A DNA stretch of 64,000 nt from Candidatus Corynebacterium faecigallinarum (GTDB taxonomy: Bacteria > Actinomycetota > Actinomycetes > Mycobacteriales > Mycobacteriaceae), in NCBI GenBank assembly GCA_019120175.1, contig DWVP01000024.1:186001-250000 (forward strand). Reading direction: 5' to 3'. Below, in pieces: positions 8,220-15,430 of the stretch. Position 1 is the stretch's first letter; each line of letters opens with the position of its first letter. The notes under the pieces were generated by a model. That model was not told where the DNA came from. It searched no databases and was given only the letters and a program-made list of their open reading frames with translations. A program made the translations under genes and the position numbers.

Positions 8220-8815
8220 GAGGCCGACATCCCCCGGATGTAGAGCGTCGCCATCCGGTGCTGGGCCAGACGGGCCACCGGTCCGCCGATCTGGGTGAGC
8301 AACCGGGCGGGGCGGGAGAAGGCGCTGACCGTGGCGGTCACCGTGCCGTCGTTCTCCAGGGTGACCGCGAAGCGTTCCTCCCCGGATTCCAGGTGCCCGG
8401 GCAGCGTGCCGTAGATCAGCTCGAAGGAGTCCGCCAGCGGCAGAGCGCTGGTGTCGCGGCGTCCGGCATTGAGCACCAGGCACGGTGAGGTCATGGGCCG
8501 GAACACTCCGACGCCCAAGGCCACGGTGACGGTGTCACCGGAGGTCAACGGGTGCTCCTCGTCGATCAGGCAGGAGTCACGGCGCAGCAGGGCACCAGCC
8601 CGACGGTGGGCGCGTCCGGTCAGCAGATTGTCGACCGCCCGCGTCATGTCCGCGTGGCCGTGGCCGATGACCTCGGTGCGCGACAGGGTGTGGAAGCCGG
8701 AGGTTTCCAGGCGCTCGGCCAGCTCCGGGAGGTCAGCGAGACGATGGATATAGGTCGACACCCCGACCAGGCTGCGCGGGTAGGTCAGTTCAGTGGAATT
8801 CGGTGGGGTGTCCAT
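8213..8815 (-). CDS. DUF1990 family protein (200 aa)
   Basis: Matches the DUF1990 family, small cytoplasmic proteins of unknown function found mainly in actinobacteria and plants. Recognisable parts are an N-terminal helix, GFHTLSRTEVIGHG, a basic segment ALLRRDSCLID, VTVALGVGVFRPMTSPCLVLN in the middle, the FELIYGTLPGHLESGEERF strand region, and SRPARLLTQIGGPVARLAQHRM near the end. Length fits the family. The ATG at 8815 is chosen. It is divergent from the secreted protease gene at 8934, with 118 bases between. Confidence 0.8.
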   Translation of the reverse strand: MDTPPNSTELTYPRSLVGVSTYIHRLADLPELAERLETSGFHTLSRTEVIGHGHADMTRAVDNLLTGRAHRRAGALLRRDSCLIDEEHPLTSGDTVTVALGVGVFRPMTSPCLVLNAGRRDTSALPLADSFELIYGTLPGHLESGEERFAVTLENDGTVTATVSAFSRPARLLTQIGGPVARLAQHRMATLYIRGMSASR

Positions 8816-8933
8816 GTGACACAGGCTACAGAAAGAAGCGGGACGAATCGGCCGTCAGACGCTAGACTGCCCGTACCCCTTGTTTTCCGAGTATGAATAA
8901 TCGTCCCCTAGCTACAAGTAAGGACCATGTCGT

Positions 8934-9698
8934 ATGTTCCGTAAGTCTTTCAACCGTGTCCTCTCCGCCGGTGCCGTTGCTGTGGCAGTGGTCGCCGGTG
9001 GTGCGGTCGCGGCACCGGCAGCAACCGGGGCCACCTCCACCCACGCCGGAGCGGGGATCATCGTCACCGACGAGCACGGCGCAGGTGGACTGTGCACGCT
9101 GAACTCGGTGACGGAGAAGAACGGGGACTTCTACGGGATGACCGCCGGGCACTGCCTGAACCCCACCGAACTGGGTGCTACCCCGGAGAAGGTCACCACC
9201 GAGTCCGGCCAGCTGCTGGCCGACAAGGAGGACATCGCCGCCGGCGGATACGTCAGCGGCGGCTCCGCCTCCCCGTTTGACCCGAATGCGCCGCTGGATG
9301 ACTTCGGCTGGTTCCGGTTGGACGAGAGCGTGACCGCCAAGGCGTCCTCGGTGTCGAGCACCGCCAACACCGGCATCCCGCTGCTCGATGATGCGCTGCG
9401 CGGCCACTCGATGCCGCTGGGCGAGCCGGTGCCGGTGTCCCAGAACCTCGTGGGTCGTATCGTGTGCAAGGACGGCACCATGACCGGACGGACCTGTGGT
9501 CCGGTGCTGGACGTCAACGTGCGGTCCCAGGAGGTCACCGCATTGATCCCGGCGATCGCCGGTGACTCCGGGTCGCCGCTGCACATCGCCGGTCGTGACG
9601 GAAAGCGCCACATCGTCGGCTCTCTGTCCAACGGCACCCCGGTGCTGTTCAACACCTTCGACGGCACGCGCGAGCACCTGCCGAAGGTGGGTGCCTGA
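8934..9698 (+). CDS. Secreted trypsin-like serine protease (S1 family, 254 aa)
   Basis: An exported chymotrypsin-fold endopeptidase. Residues 1-35 form a Sec-type signal peptide (basic MFRKSFNR, a long Ala/Val core, cleavage probably after an Ala around 27-33). The mature part has the catalytic His in MTAGHCL (near residue 72), a likely catalytic Asp in LDDFGWF (near 122), and the nucleophile Ser in AGDSGSPL (near 213). Cysteines near GLCTLN and AGHC, and near VCKDG and TCGPV, are placed for two disulfides, as in small actinobacterial S1 proteases. AAGGA lies 8-12 bases upstream of the ATG. A terminator follows at once. The natural substrate is unknown. Confidence 0.88.
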   Translation: MFRKSFNRVLSAGAVAVAVVAGGAVAAPAATGATSTHAGAGIIVTDEHGAGGLCTLNSVTEKNGDFYGMTAGHCLNPTELGATPEKVTTESGQLLADKEDIAAGGYVSGGSASPFDPNAPLDDFGWFRLDESVTAKASSVSSTANTGIPLLDDALRGHSMPLGEPVPVSQNLVGRIVCKDGTMTGRTCGPVLDVNVRSQEVTALIPAIAGDSGSPLHIAGRDGKRHIVGSLSNGTPVLFNTFDGTREHLPKVGA

Positions 9699-9715
9699 CG
9701 GTAGTTGTCGGCAAG

Positions 9716-9975
9716 TCAGAGAAGGGTCCGCGCCCAGGCGCGGGCCCTTTCTTTCTCGCCTGCTGCCAGGGGGCCGGGGACGTCCGTCACGGTGAAGTCC
9801 TCGCCACGGGTGGCGGTGACCCGCTTCTTCTTCAACCCCTTCACCGCTGCCTTGGCGGCGGACCCGGCCATGGAACAACCGGTGGTGGTGGACACGACGA
9901 TGATGCGGGGTGCCCGAGGTGGCCGAGGTGCCGGCCGCGGCATCGATCCACTCGCGGATGCCGGCGGTGGACGCT
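9716..9975 (-). pseudogene. Frameshifted C-terminal remnant of a flavodoxin-like protein
   Basis: The minus strand encodes STTTGCSMAGSAAKAAVKGL followed by DFTVTDVPGPLAAGEKERARAW and a TGA at 9716-9718. I recognise this as resembling the last part of small corynebacterial flavodoxin-family proteins. The residues expected just before it (GIREWIDAAAGTS, 9924-9962) are present but in a different frame, so one base has been gained or lost at about 9905-9912. Nothing upstream of about 9975 continues the protein. Only the last 80 or so residues remain. The protease terminator overlaps its 3' end. The family assignment rests on memory of similar tails and is moderate. Confidence 0.5.
9724..9756 (+). 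terminator. Rho-independent terminator of the protease gene
   Basis: A 10-base-pair stem (9724-9733 with 9738-9747, one G-U pair) and CCAG loop are followed by TTTCTTTCT. It begins 26 bases after the protease stop and lies inside the 3' end of the antisense flavodoxin-like remnant. Confidence 0.85.
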
Positions 9976-10348
9976 GACCTGCGAGGCGTCCTGACTGAAC
10001 TGTGACGGCACTTTGACGGACATCGCAGATCGTTACCAGGGAACTCCAACAACCGGGTCGTAGATTGAAATTATCGCCTCCGAGGGAGGGTTCATCGTCA
10101 CAGGAACCCAACGCAGCGCTCGTCACGCTGACCCTTGATCGGGACCTCGGGGTGAGGTGATAGGACAGGAACGTCGTCGAAAGGACACACACCGTATACG
10201 GCAGTTGAGCATTCTCCTCTTGAAACGTCAGCAGTTGACCCCCGGTTCGTCAGGAGCCGGGGGTCATCTGTGTCCGGTGACAGTGTCGGAGAGGGTGTGT
10301 ACTCTCATGGATGTCAGAGTTTTCGGCTCCGGTCGGAGGCGCTGCGCA
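9976..10348. other. Non-coding stretch with hairpins in a decayed region
   Basis: I see no convincing gene here. It contains a 10-base palindrome CCGTATACGG (10192-10201) and a perfect 9-base-pair hairpin (10237-10245 with 10257-10265) without a T-run. Base composition is less G+C-biased than in the neighbouring genes. Open frames crossing it lack ribosome binding sites and codon bias. Confidence 0.5.
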
Positions 10349-10384
10349 TAAAACAGCCCCGGCGGTGTTGGTCCACCGCCAGGG
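10349..10384 (-). terminator. Rho-independent terminator downstream of the small peptide gene
   Basis: On the minus strand a stem (10374-10384 with 10357-10367, one mismatch) is followed by CTGTTTTATG. It begins about 43 bases after the stop of the 47-residue frame at 10427-10570. It has the right orientation for that gene only, which supports a real transcript leftward through here. Confidence 0.75.
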
Positions 10385-10426
10385 TTGCCCGAGCACCAAC
10401 GTGCCCGACCTCTTCGGTTCAGGCTC

Positions 10427-10570
10427 CTACCTGAACCATCCGAGGATGTCGGTCACGATCTTTGTAACCTCGCTTGCCACGGTGATCCCTATCAGAATGG
10501 TGGCGGCGAGGTACTTTTTATCGCGACCAGGCCGGTTGTCGGGATCCTCACCCGAGGGTGAATCAACCAA
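10427..10570 (-). CDS. Possible small amphipathic/membrane peptide (47 aa)
   Basis: A TTG at 10570 lies 8 bases after a perfect AAGGAGG and opens a 47-codon frame ending in TAG at 10427-10429. A charged N-terminal half (about 20 residues, with GEDPDNRPGRDKK) precedes a hydrophobic, partly amphipathic helix YLAATILIGITVASE and a tail TKIVTDILGWFR. Third-position G+C (about two thirds) is below the window average but above random. A terminator follows on the same strand and a structured leader precedes it. I recognise no family; size and shape recall small membrane toxins or peptide bacteriocins, but this is inference. No immunity or antitoxin gene is evident. Confidence 0.5.
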   Translation of the reverse strand: MVDSPSGEDPDNRPGRDKKYLAATILIGITVASEVTKIVTDILGWFR

Positions 10571-10745
10571 GACAACCGCCTCCTTCGCATAACGGTGATG
10601 GCCCCACGCCGTCAGACGTGGACCCGCGCCCGAGCAACACGAACCCCTTCACAGCAGACCCGGGGTGACCGGGTAGCAAAGGGTCCACGCAGCAGCGAGG
10701 AGGGCGGCTACGATGAGCCGCACCGAGTCGAACTATATAGTGCGG
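10571..10745 (-). promoter_or_regulatory. Structured leader and possible promoter of the 47-aa peptide gene
   Basis: The region contains a 9-base inverted repeat (10617-10625 with 10681-10689) enclosing a nested 6-base-pair stem (10658-10663 with 10669-10674). Upstream is a TATATA-like -10 within ACTATATAGT (10732-10741). Transcription leftward from there would give a leader of about 150 bases with one long-range stem. A 24-codon frame (about 10649-10723, GTG start) with a hydrophobic N-terminus is also present, but I see no ribosome binding site for it. Confidence 0.35.
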
Positions 10746-10815
10746 TCCGGACACGTACCGGCGCTGTCAGTGCCAGCCTGCTGGCATCCGGGATAACACA
10801 CTCTTTGCCATCACC

Positions 10816-11580
10816 TTATGTCGGGAACCGCCGCACGATCACCAGCGTCGCGGCCAGGCTGACCAGGCAGATCACAGCGGCGGCGACAGCAGCACCGGTG
10901 CCGTCGAAGCTCGCCCCCGACCAGCCACCCACCGCACCCGCAATCGAAATACCGACATAGAGTGCGCTGGTGCTCAGAGCCACCGCCTCCGTTTCGGCCT
11001 CGCCCGCCAGCCGGAGGATCCGGGCGTTCATCGGCGGATTGAAACCCCACCCGGCGAAACCGTAGAAGGCCGAGAGGCTGATCACGAGCCACACCTGGGC
11101 GGAGTCCGTGGACAGCCCTGCCACCGCCAGACCGACAACAGCAACGGCCATCGACGCGAACGCCGAGACCAACGTACGGTCCGCACCCCACAGGTCGGTG
11201 AGGCGTCCGCCGACGAACGTCCCCACCGCGCCAGCCACGCCCACGACCGCGATGAACACTGCCAGCCATGCACCCTCCTGACCGCTGAGCGAGCGGGTGA
11301 TCGGAACGATGCGGAACCCCGATGAACAAGGAGACCGTCAATCCGCCGACGACGCCCAGGGCACGGCCGTCCCTGCCCGGGGCGGCCAGAGCATAGGTAG
11401 TGGAGACGACGGTCACCAGCTGGCCGGCCGCGGCCTCGCTGACCGCCGGATCATCGGCGATGTCCGGGAGGATCCCTGCGATGACGAAGTCGTCCGTCCC
11501 GATGGTGAACGTGACCAACATCAGGGAGACCAGCCAACCCGCGCGGGTGGGGGTCCTGGTTGTCGTTGTGTAACTCGTGC
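10816..11580 (-). pseudogene. Decayed MFS (DHA-type) drug/arabinose exporter
   Basis: The pieces match an AraJ/ChmR-like 12-helix exporter. The first helices survive (LVTFTIGTDDFVIAGILP, then TTYALAAP) and jump directly to a helix-4-like segment GRALGVVGGLTVSLFIG. That jumps again to helices 7-12 (AVFIAVVGVAGAVGTFVGGRLTD to the terminus). The last join is also frameshifted at a CCCC run (11317-11320). Two internal deletions plus a frameshift mean the gene is dead and not merely mis-sequenced. Remaining coding capacity is about 250 residues instead of about 400. It lies directly downstream of a MerR regulator gene and its promoter. Confidence 0.8.
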
Positions 11581-11587
11581 TCCGGAG

Positions 11588-11618
11588 GCTAGAACCTTCA
11601 CGCAAGTGTGAAGGTCAA
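11588..11618 (-). promoter_or_regulatory. MerR-type promoter/operator
   Basis: On the minus strand TTGACC (11613-11618) and TCTAGC (11588-11593) are separated by 19 bases. The spacer is filled by the dyad at 11594-11615 (8-base arms ACCTTCAC/GTGAAGGT, 6-base centre). The over-long 19-base spacer with a palindrome between -35 and -10 is the hallmark of promoters controlled by MerR-family activators. It faces the decayed MFS gene and lies just downstream of the MerR gene. Confidence 0.8.
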
Positions 11619-11640
11619 GAAAGTGGGGTGAAAGCGCAGG

Positions 11641-12024
11641 TCAGTGGCGTAGTTTCTCGGCATACTCCGCCAACTGGTCGCGGGTGGCGGACAACCGATT
11701 AATCAGGTCGTCCAACCGCTGCAGTCGGGTGTTCACCGTCTCCAGCTCCGCCCCGCAGGCCGCGCCGCCTACGCTGTCCATGCCGTCTGCACCGTCCAGG
11801 CAACCCGCCTTCAGGTACCCACGGACATCGGAGACGGCCAGTCCGACGTCCAGAAGCCCCTTGATGTTCTCCGCACGCGCGATGTCCGTTTCGCCGTACA
11901 CCCCGTACCCGTTGGCGCCCCGGGCAGGGGACAGGAGTCCCTGCTCTTCGTAGTGACGCAGGGACCGGGTGCTCACTCCGATCACGTCCGCGAGTTCACC
12001 GATCTGCAACTGGCGTTGATCCAT
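11641..12024 (-). CDS. MerR-family transcriptional regulator (127 aa)
   Basis: An N-terminal winged helix-turn-helix is followed by a dimerisation coiled coil. Residues 5-30 read QIGELADVIGVSTRSLRHYEEQG, the MerR recognition helix and wing start. GYGVYGETDIARAENIKGLLDVGL continues the domain, and TRLQRLDDLINRLSATRDQLAEYAEKL forms the helix that pairs two subunits. Cysteines in KAGCLDG and GAACGAE lie before the coiled coil, but no standard metal or redox cluster is obvious. The ATG at 12024 is preferred to a GTG three codons earlier. It probably activates the promoter at 11588-11618, whose target exporter gene is now broken. Confidence 0.88.
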   Translation of the reverse strand: MDQRQLQIGELADVIGVSTRSLRHYEEQGLLSPARGANGYGVYGETDIARAENIKGLLDVGLAVSDVRGYLKAGCLDGADGMDSVGGAACGAELETVNTRLQRLDDLINRLSATRDQLAEYAEKLRH

Positions 12025-12219
12025 GTGTTCCACCGTAGACGGCTGGAACCCTGATGAAACACCGTCGGAACACCGCCGGAATACTGGCGGAGCATTGTCA
12101 GGAACCGGGAGCCGACGATGCCGTTTCCGCTACTGTGGTCAATGTTGTCCACCTGACCTCAATAATCCGGGAGCACTGGCTGCACGATTCGCCGGGGCCC
12201 CGGAGGAATCGGATTCGTT

Positions 12220-14109
12220 GTGACTTCTTTACCCGACAACGCAACCACCCCGGCTGCCGCCGAGTCTTCGGCAGGCAGTGGGACGCCTGGGGAGGAGGTG
12301 AAGAAAAGAGGTCCAGACAAGCTGATCCTGGGGGTGTCAGCGGGATTCATCATCGTCTTCGTCTTCGTCTGTGTCGTCTTTGCATCTCAGGCACGTGACG
12401 GCTTCGGCTCGGTCGCCAACTGGCTGATGACCAACCTGAACTGGCTCTACATTGGCGGAGTGACCATCTCGCTGCTCTTCTTACTGGGCCTGGCGATCAG
12501 CCACTTCGGACGCATGCGCCTGGGGCCGGACGGCGTGAAACCCGAATACTCCCTCGGCAGCTGGTTCGCCATGCTCTTCGCCGGTGGTCTCGGCGCCGTG
12601 CTGATGTTCTGGGGTGTCGCTGAACCCCTCAACCACGCGATCAACGTCCCGTGGCAGAACGAAGAACCGATGTCCCATGAGGCCGTGAACCAGGCCATGG
12701 GCTTCACCATGTACCACTTCGGCATCCACATGTGGGTGCTCTTCGCCCTGCCGGGACTCGCACTCGGGTACTTCATCTACAAGCGCAACCTCCCGCCGCG
12801 CTTGTCCTCCGCCTTCGCACCGATCCTGGGTGGTGCCATCTACGGCTGGCCCGGCAAGCTCATCGACGCGCTCGCCATCATCGGTACCGTCTTCGGCATC
12901 GCCGTGTCCTTCGGCCTCGGTGCCCTCCAGATCCAGTCCGGTATGGGAACGGTGTTTGGCATCGACGCCTCGACCCTGCTGCTGATCGGCATCATCGTGG
13001 CGATCGTCGCCCTGTCATGCTGTTCGGTGGCCGTCGGCCTGGACAAGGGGATCAAGAACCTCTCCAACATCAACATCATCATGGCCGTGTGCCTGATGCT
13101 CTTCGTCCTCATCGCCGGTCCGACCCTGCTGCTGCTCCGTGGCACGCTGGACGCTGCCTCGCTGTACGCCGAATGGCTGCCGAAGCTGATGTTCTGGTCC
13201 GACTCCGACCAGATCTCCGCGGAAGGATGGCAGGGCACCTGGACCGTCTTCTACTACGCGTGGACGATCTGCTGGTCGCCCTTCATGGGTATGTTCCTGG
13301 CCCGCATCTCCAAGGGCCGCACCGTCCGCGAGTTCGTCGCCGGTGTCCTGGCTCTGCCCGCACTGTTCGTCCTGATCTGGTTCTCCATCTTCGGCTACGC
13401 CGGGATCAACGCTGAACGTGAGAACCCGGGGAGCCTGTCGGGACCGGTCGTCGAAGATGGCGATGCGCCGTCCTCGCTGTTCATTCTCCTGGAGACGATG
13501 CCATGGACCACCGTCGTCAGTGCGTTCGCTCTCCTAATCGCCGCAATCTTCTTCGTCACCTCCATCGACTCGGCTGCGTTGGTCACGGACATGTTCGCCG
13601 TCGGTGAGGAGAACGTGACCCCGACCTGGCAGCGTGTGCTCTGGGCGGTGTCCATCGCCGCGGTCGCCGGAGCGATCCTGGTGATGTCGCCGGAGGCCGG
13701 CATGGAGGCGTTGCAGGAGACTGCGGTCATCATCGGTCTACCGTTCTTCCTGATGTTCTTCGTGATGATGTACTCGATCCTCCGGGGAATGCACAACGAC
13801 TACCACGCCCGACCTGAGCCCATCACCAGACAGTGGGACAAGGCCCACTCTCCCGAGGCGTTGGAGGAGAATGAGCGCAAGCCCGCGCCCGGCTACGACG
13901 AATCCGGTGACCAGCTGCCCCGGGCGTCCTACGACAGCGACGGCAACCTCATCGTCCCGGGCAATATCATCGTCGCCGGTGACATCGGCGTGGTCGGCGA
14001 GGTCGCCGACGCCGACGCCGGGGACTACGAGGCGCTGAAGGATGTCGATGTGCCGGACCTCAACAATGGCAGTTCGGCTCCTGAAGAGGATTCCGACGAG
14101 AAATCCTGA
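12220..14109 (+). CDS. BCCT-family compatible-solute transporter (629 aa)
   Basis: A sodium- or proton-coupled carrier for betaine, ectoine, proline or carnitine-like solutes in the cell membrane. About 12 helices begin near residue 36. Family signatures are FAGGLGAVLMFWGVAEPLNH, MGFTMYHFGIHMW, the Trp-rich substrate helix AWTICWSPFMGMFLARISKGRT, and FVTSIDSAALV. Length and a long acidic C-terminal tail (about 90 residues, ending PEEDSDEKS) suit the corynebacterial EctP/LcoP type rather than BetP, whose tail is basic. The glycine-rich loop of helix 3 differs from the BetP form. The GTG start at 12220 follows GGAGGA at a rather long 12-base spacing. The solute is not certain. Confidence 0.88.
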   Translation: MTSLPDNATTPAAAESSAGSGTPGEEVKKRGPDKLILGVSAGFIIVFVFVCVVFASQARDGFGSVANWLMTNLNWLYIGGVTISLLFLLGLAISHFGRMRLGPDGVKPEYSLGSWFAMLFAGGLGAVLMFWGVAEPLNHAINVPWQNEEPMSHEAVNQAMGFTMYHFGIHMWVLFALPGLALGYFIYKRNLPPRLSSAFAPILGGAIYGWPGKLIDALAIIGTVFGIAVSFGLGALQIQSGMGTVFGIDASTLLLIGIIVAIVALSCCSVAVGLDKGIKNLSNINIIMAVCLMLFVLIAGPTLLLLRGTLDAASLYAEWLPKLMFWSDSDQISAEGWQGTWTVFYYAWTICWSPFMGMFLARISKGRTVREFVAGVLALPALFVLIWFSIFGYAGINAERENPGSLSGPVVEDGDAPSSLFILLETMPWTTVVSAFALLIAAIFFVTSIDSAALVTDMFAVGEENVTPTWQRVLWAVSIAAVAGAILVMSPEAGMEALQETAVIIGLPFFLMFFVMMYSILRGMHNDYHARPEPITRQWDKAHSPEALEENERKPAPGYDESGDQLPRASYDSDGNLIVPGNIIVAGDIGVVGEVADADAGDYEALKDVDVPDLNNGSSAPEEDSDEKS

Positions 14110-14193
14110 GGCCAAGGTTCGGACCGGGCACGTGACACCGGTTACACTATGGATATATAGCAATGATCGACTTGAGCATGAAGGAGTACGACA

Positions 14194-15048
14194 ATGGTTC
14201 AGCGCGTAGGCGTCATCGGAGCCGGCCAGATGGGCGGCGGCATCGCAGAGGTGGCCGCCAAGTCCGGTAGCGACGTCCTGGTCTGGGAGGCGAAGCAGGA
14301 AGCCCTCGACTACGGCAAGGCAAAGATCGAGAAGTCCCTGTCCAAGGCCGTCGAGCGCGGCAAGCTGTCCGAGGAGGACCGCGACGCCGCCCTGGGTCGG
14401 CTGACCTTCACCACCTCGCTGGAGGACTTCGCCGACCGTGAGCTGGTCATGGAGGCGATCATCGAGAACGAGGAGATCAAGAAGGACGTCTTCTCCAAGC
14501 TCGACGCCATCGTGACGGACAAGGGCGCCCCGCTGTGCTCCAACACCTCCTCTCTGCCGATCCAGGCCATCGCCTCGGCCACCGAGAACCCCGGCCGCAT
14601 CATCGGCCTGCACTTCTTCAACCCGGTGCCCGTGCTGCCGCTGGTCGAGGTCATTCCCGCGCTGACCACCGACGAAGCCACCATCGAGACCGCGAAGACC
14701 TACGCCACCGAGGTGCTCGGCAAGACCGCCATCCAGGCCAAGGACCGCTCCGGCTTCATCGTGAACTTCCTGCTGGTGCCCTACCTGCTCTCCGCCATCC
14801 GCATGGTGGAGCAGGAGGTGGCCACCAAGGAGGACATCGACACCGGCATGAAGCTCGGTGCGTCCCACCCGATGGGTCCGCTGACCCTGGCCGACATGGT
14901 CGGCCTCGACACCTGCGCCTTCATCGCCGATGTCATGCACGAGGAGTACGGCGATCCGTCGTACGCCTGCCCGCCGCTGCTGCGCCGTATGGTGCAGGCC
15001 GGCCACCTCGGTCGCAAGACCGGCAAGGGCTTCTACGACTACAAGTAG
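14194..15048 (+). CDS. 3-hydroxybutyryl-CoA dehydrogenase (284 aa)
   Basis: NAD(P)-dependent oxidation of 3-hydroxybutyryl-CoA and similar short acyl chains in fatty-acid or butyrate metabolism. The sequence is canonical: RVGVIGAGQMGGGIAEV at the N-terminus, NTSSLPIQAIA, the catalytic His in LHFFNPVPVLPLVEVI, and the C-terminal helical domain with DTGMKLGASHPMGPLTLADMVGLD. Length is exactly that of the family. AAGGAG precedes the ATG at a good distance, and a TACACT-like -10 lies about 50 bases upstream. It is probably monocistronic. Confidence 0.92.
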   Translation: MVQRVGVIGAGQMGGGIAEVAAKSGSDVLVWEAKQEALDYGKAKIEKSLSKAVERGKLSEEDRDAALGRLTFTTSLEDFADRELVMEAIIENEEIKKDVFSKLDAIVTDKGAPLCSNTSSLPIQAIASATENPGRIIGLHFFNPVPVLPLVEVIPALTTDEATIETAKTYATEVLGKTAIQAKDRSGFIVNFLLVPYLLSAIRMVEQEVATKEDIDTGMKLGASHPMGPLTLADMVGLDTCAFIADVMHEEYGDPSYACPPLLRRMVQAGHLGRKTGKGFYDYK

Positions 15049-15142
15049 GGCTGCAGGTGAATTGATCTCCTGCACGGTAGCGGGACTTCAACTACCATTG
15101 GCAGAGTACGCACGCCACCGACAGTGAAAGGAGCTCCACACC

Positions 15143-15352
15143 ATGGCAGATTTCGATGAACTGAAGAACAAGGCAGAAGGCGCCGCCGGGCAGGCGAAGG
15201 AAGCTGTCGGCGACGCCACCGACAACAAGAGCCTGAAGGACGAGGGCAAGGCCGACCAGGTCAAGTCCGACGCCAAGGACAAGCTCAACGAGGCCAAGGA
15301 CGCCGTCTCCGACAAGGCCAACGAGGTCATCGGCGGATTCAAGAAGGACTGA
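15143..15352 (+). CDS. CsbD-like stress protein (69 aa)
   Basis: A small, highly charged Lys/Asp/Ala-rich protein matching the CsbD family, which accumulates in general stress responses and whose biochemical role is unknown. KNKAEGAAGQAKEAVGDATDN and LKDEGKADQVKSDAKDKLNEAKDA show the family's repeating amphipathic 11-residue pattern. It has no cysteine or membrane segment. GAAAGGAG precedes the ATG at 15143. A very strong shared terminator follows. It is a single-gene unit. Confidence 0.88.
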   Translation: MADFDELKNKAEGAAGQAKEAVGDATDNKSLKDEGKADQVKSDAKDKLNEAKDAVSDKANEVIGGFKKD

Positions 15353-15381
15353 TGGAGGACTAGTTTTCTTCATCCCGCTGA

Positions 15382-15421
15382 GACAAGGACGACCCCACAG
15401 TGATGTGGGGTCGTCCTTGTC
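15382..15421. terminator. Bidirectional terminator between csbD-like and ABC genes
   Basis: A perfect 18-base-pair stem (15382-15399 with 15404-15421) closes on a four-base GTGA loop, with T-rich flanks on both strands (GTTTA to the right, a TTTTCTT complement side to the left). It serves the two convergent genes. Confidence 0.88.
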
Positions 15422-15430
15422 GTTTAGCCT

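Noticed and set aside
9705..10192. A complete 158-residue gene on the minus strand at 9716-10192
   Set aside because: Only the last 70 or so residues look like a protein; the upstream part does not, and the matching upstream protein segment is in another frame.
10649..10723. A 24-codon signal-peptide-like frame in the leader of the 47-residue peptide gene
   Set aside because: No ribosome binding site, ends abruptly, and overlaps a base-paired region; kept only as a remark.
11641..12024. A mercury-resistance type MerR
   Set aside because: The two cysteines present are not in the mercury-binding arrangement, and no mer genes follow; it resembles drug- or stress-type MerR regulators.
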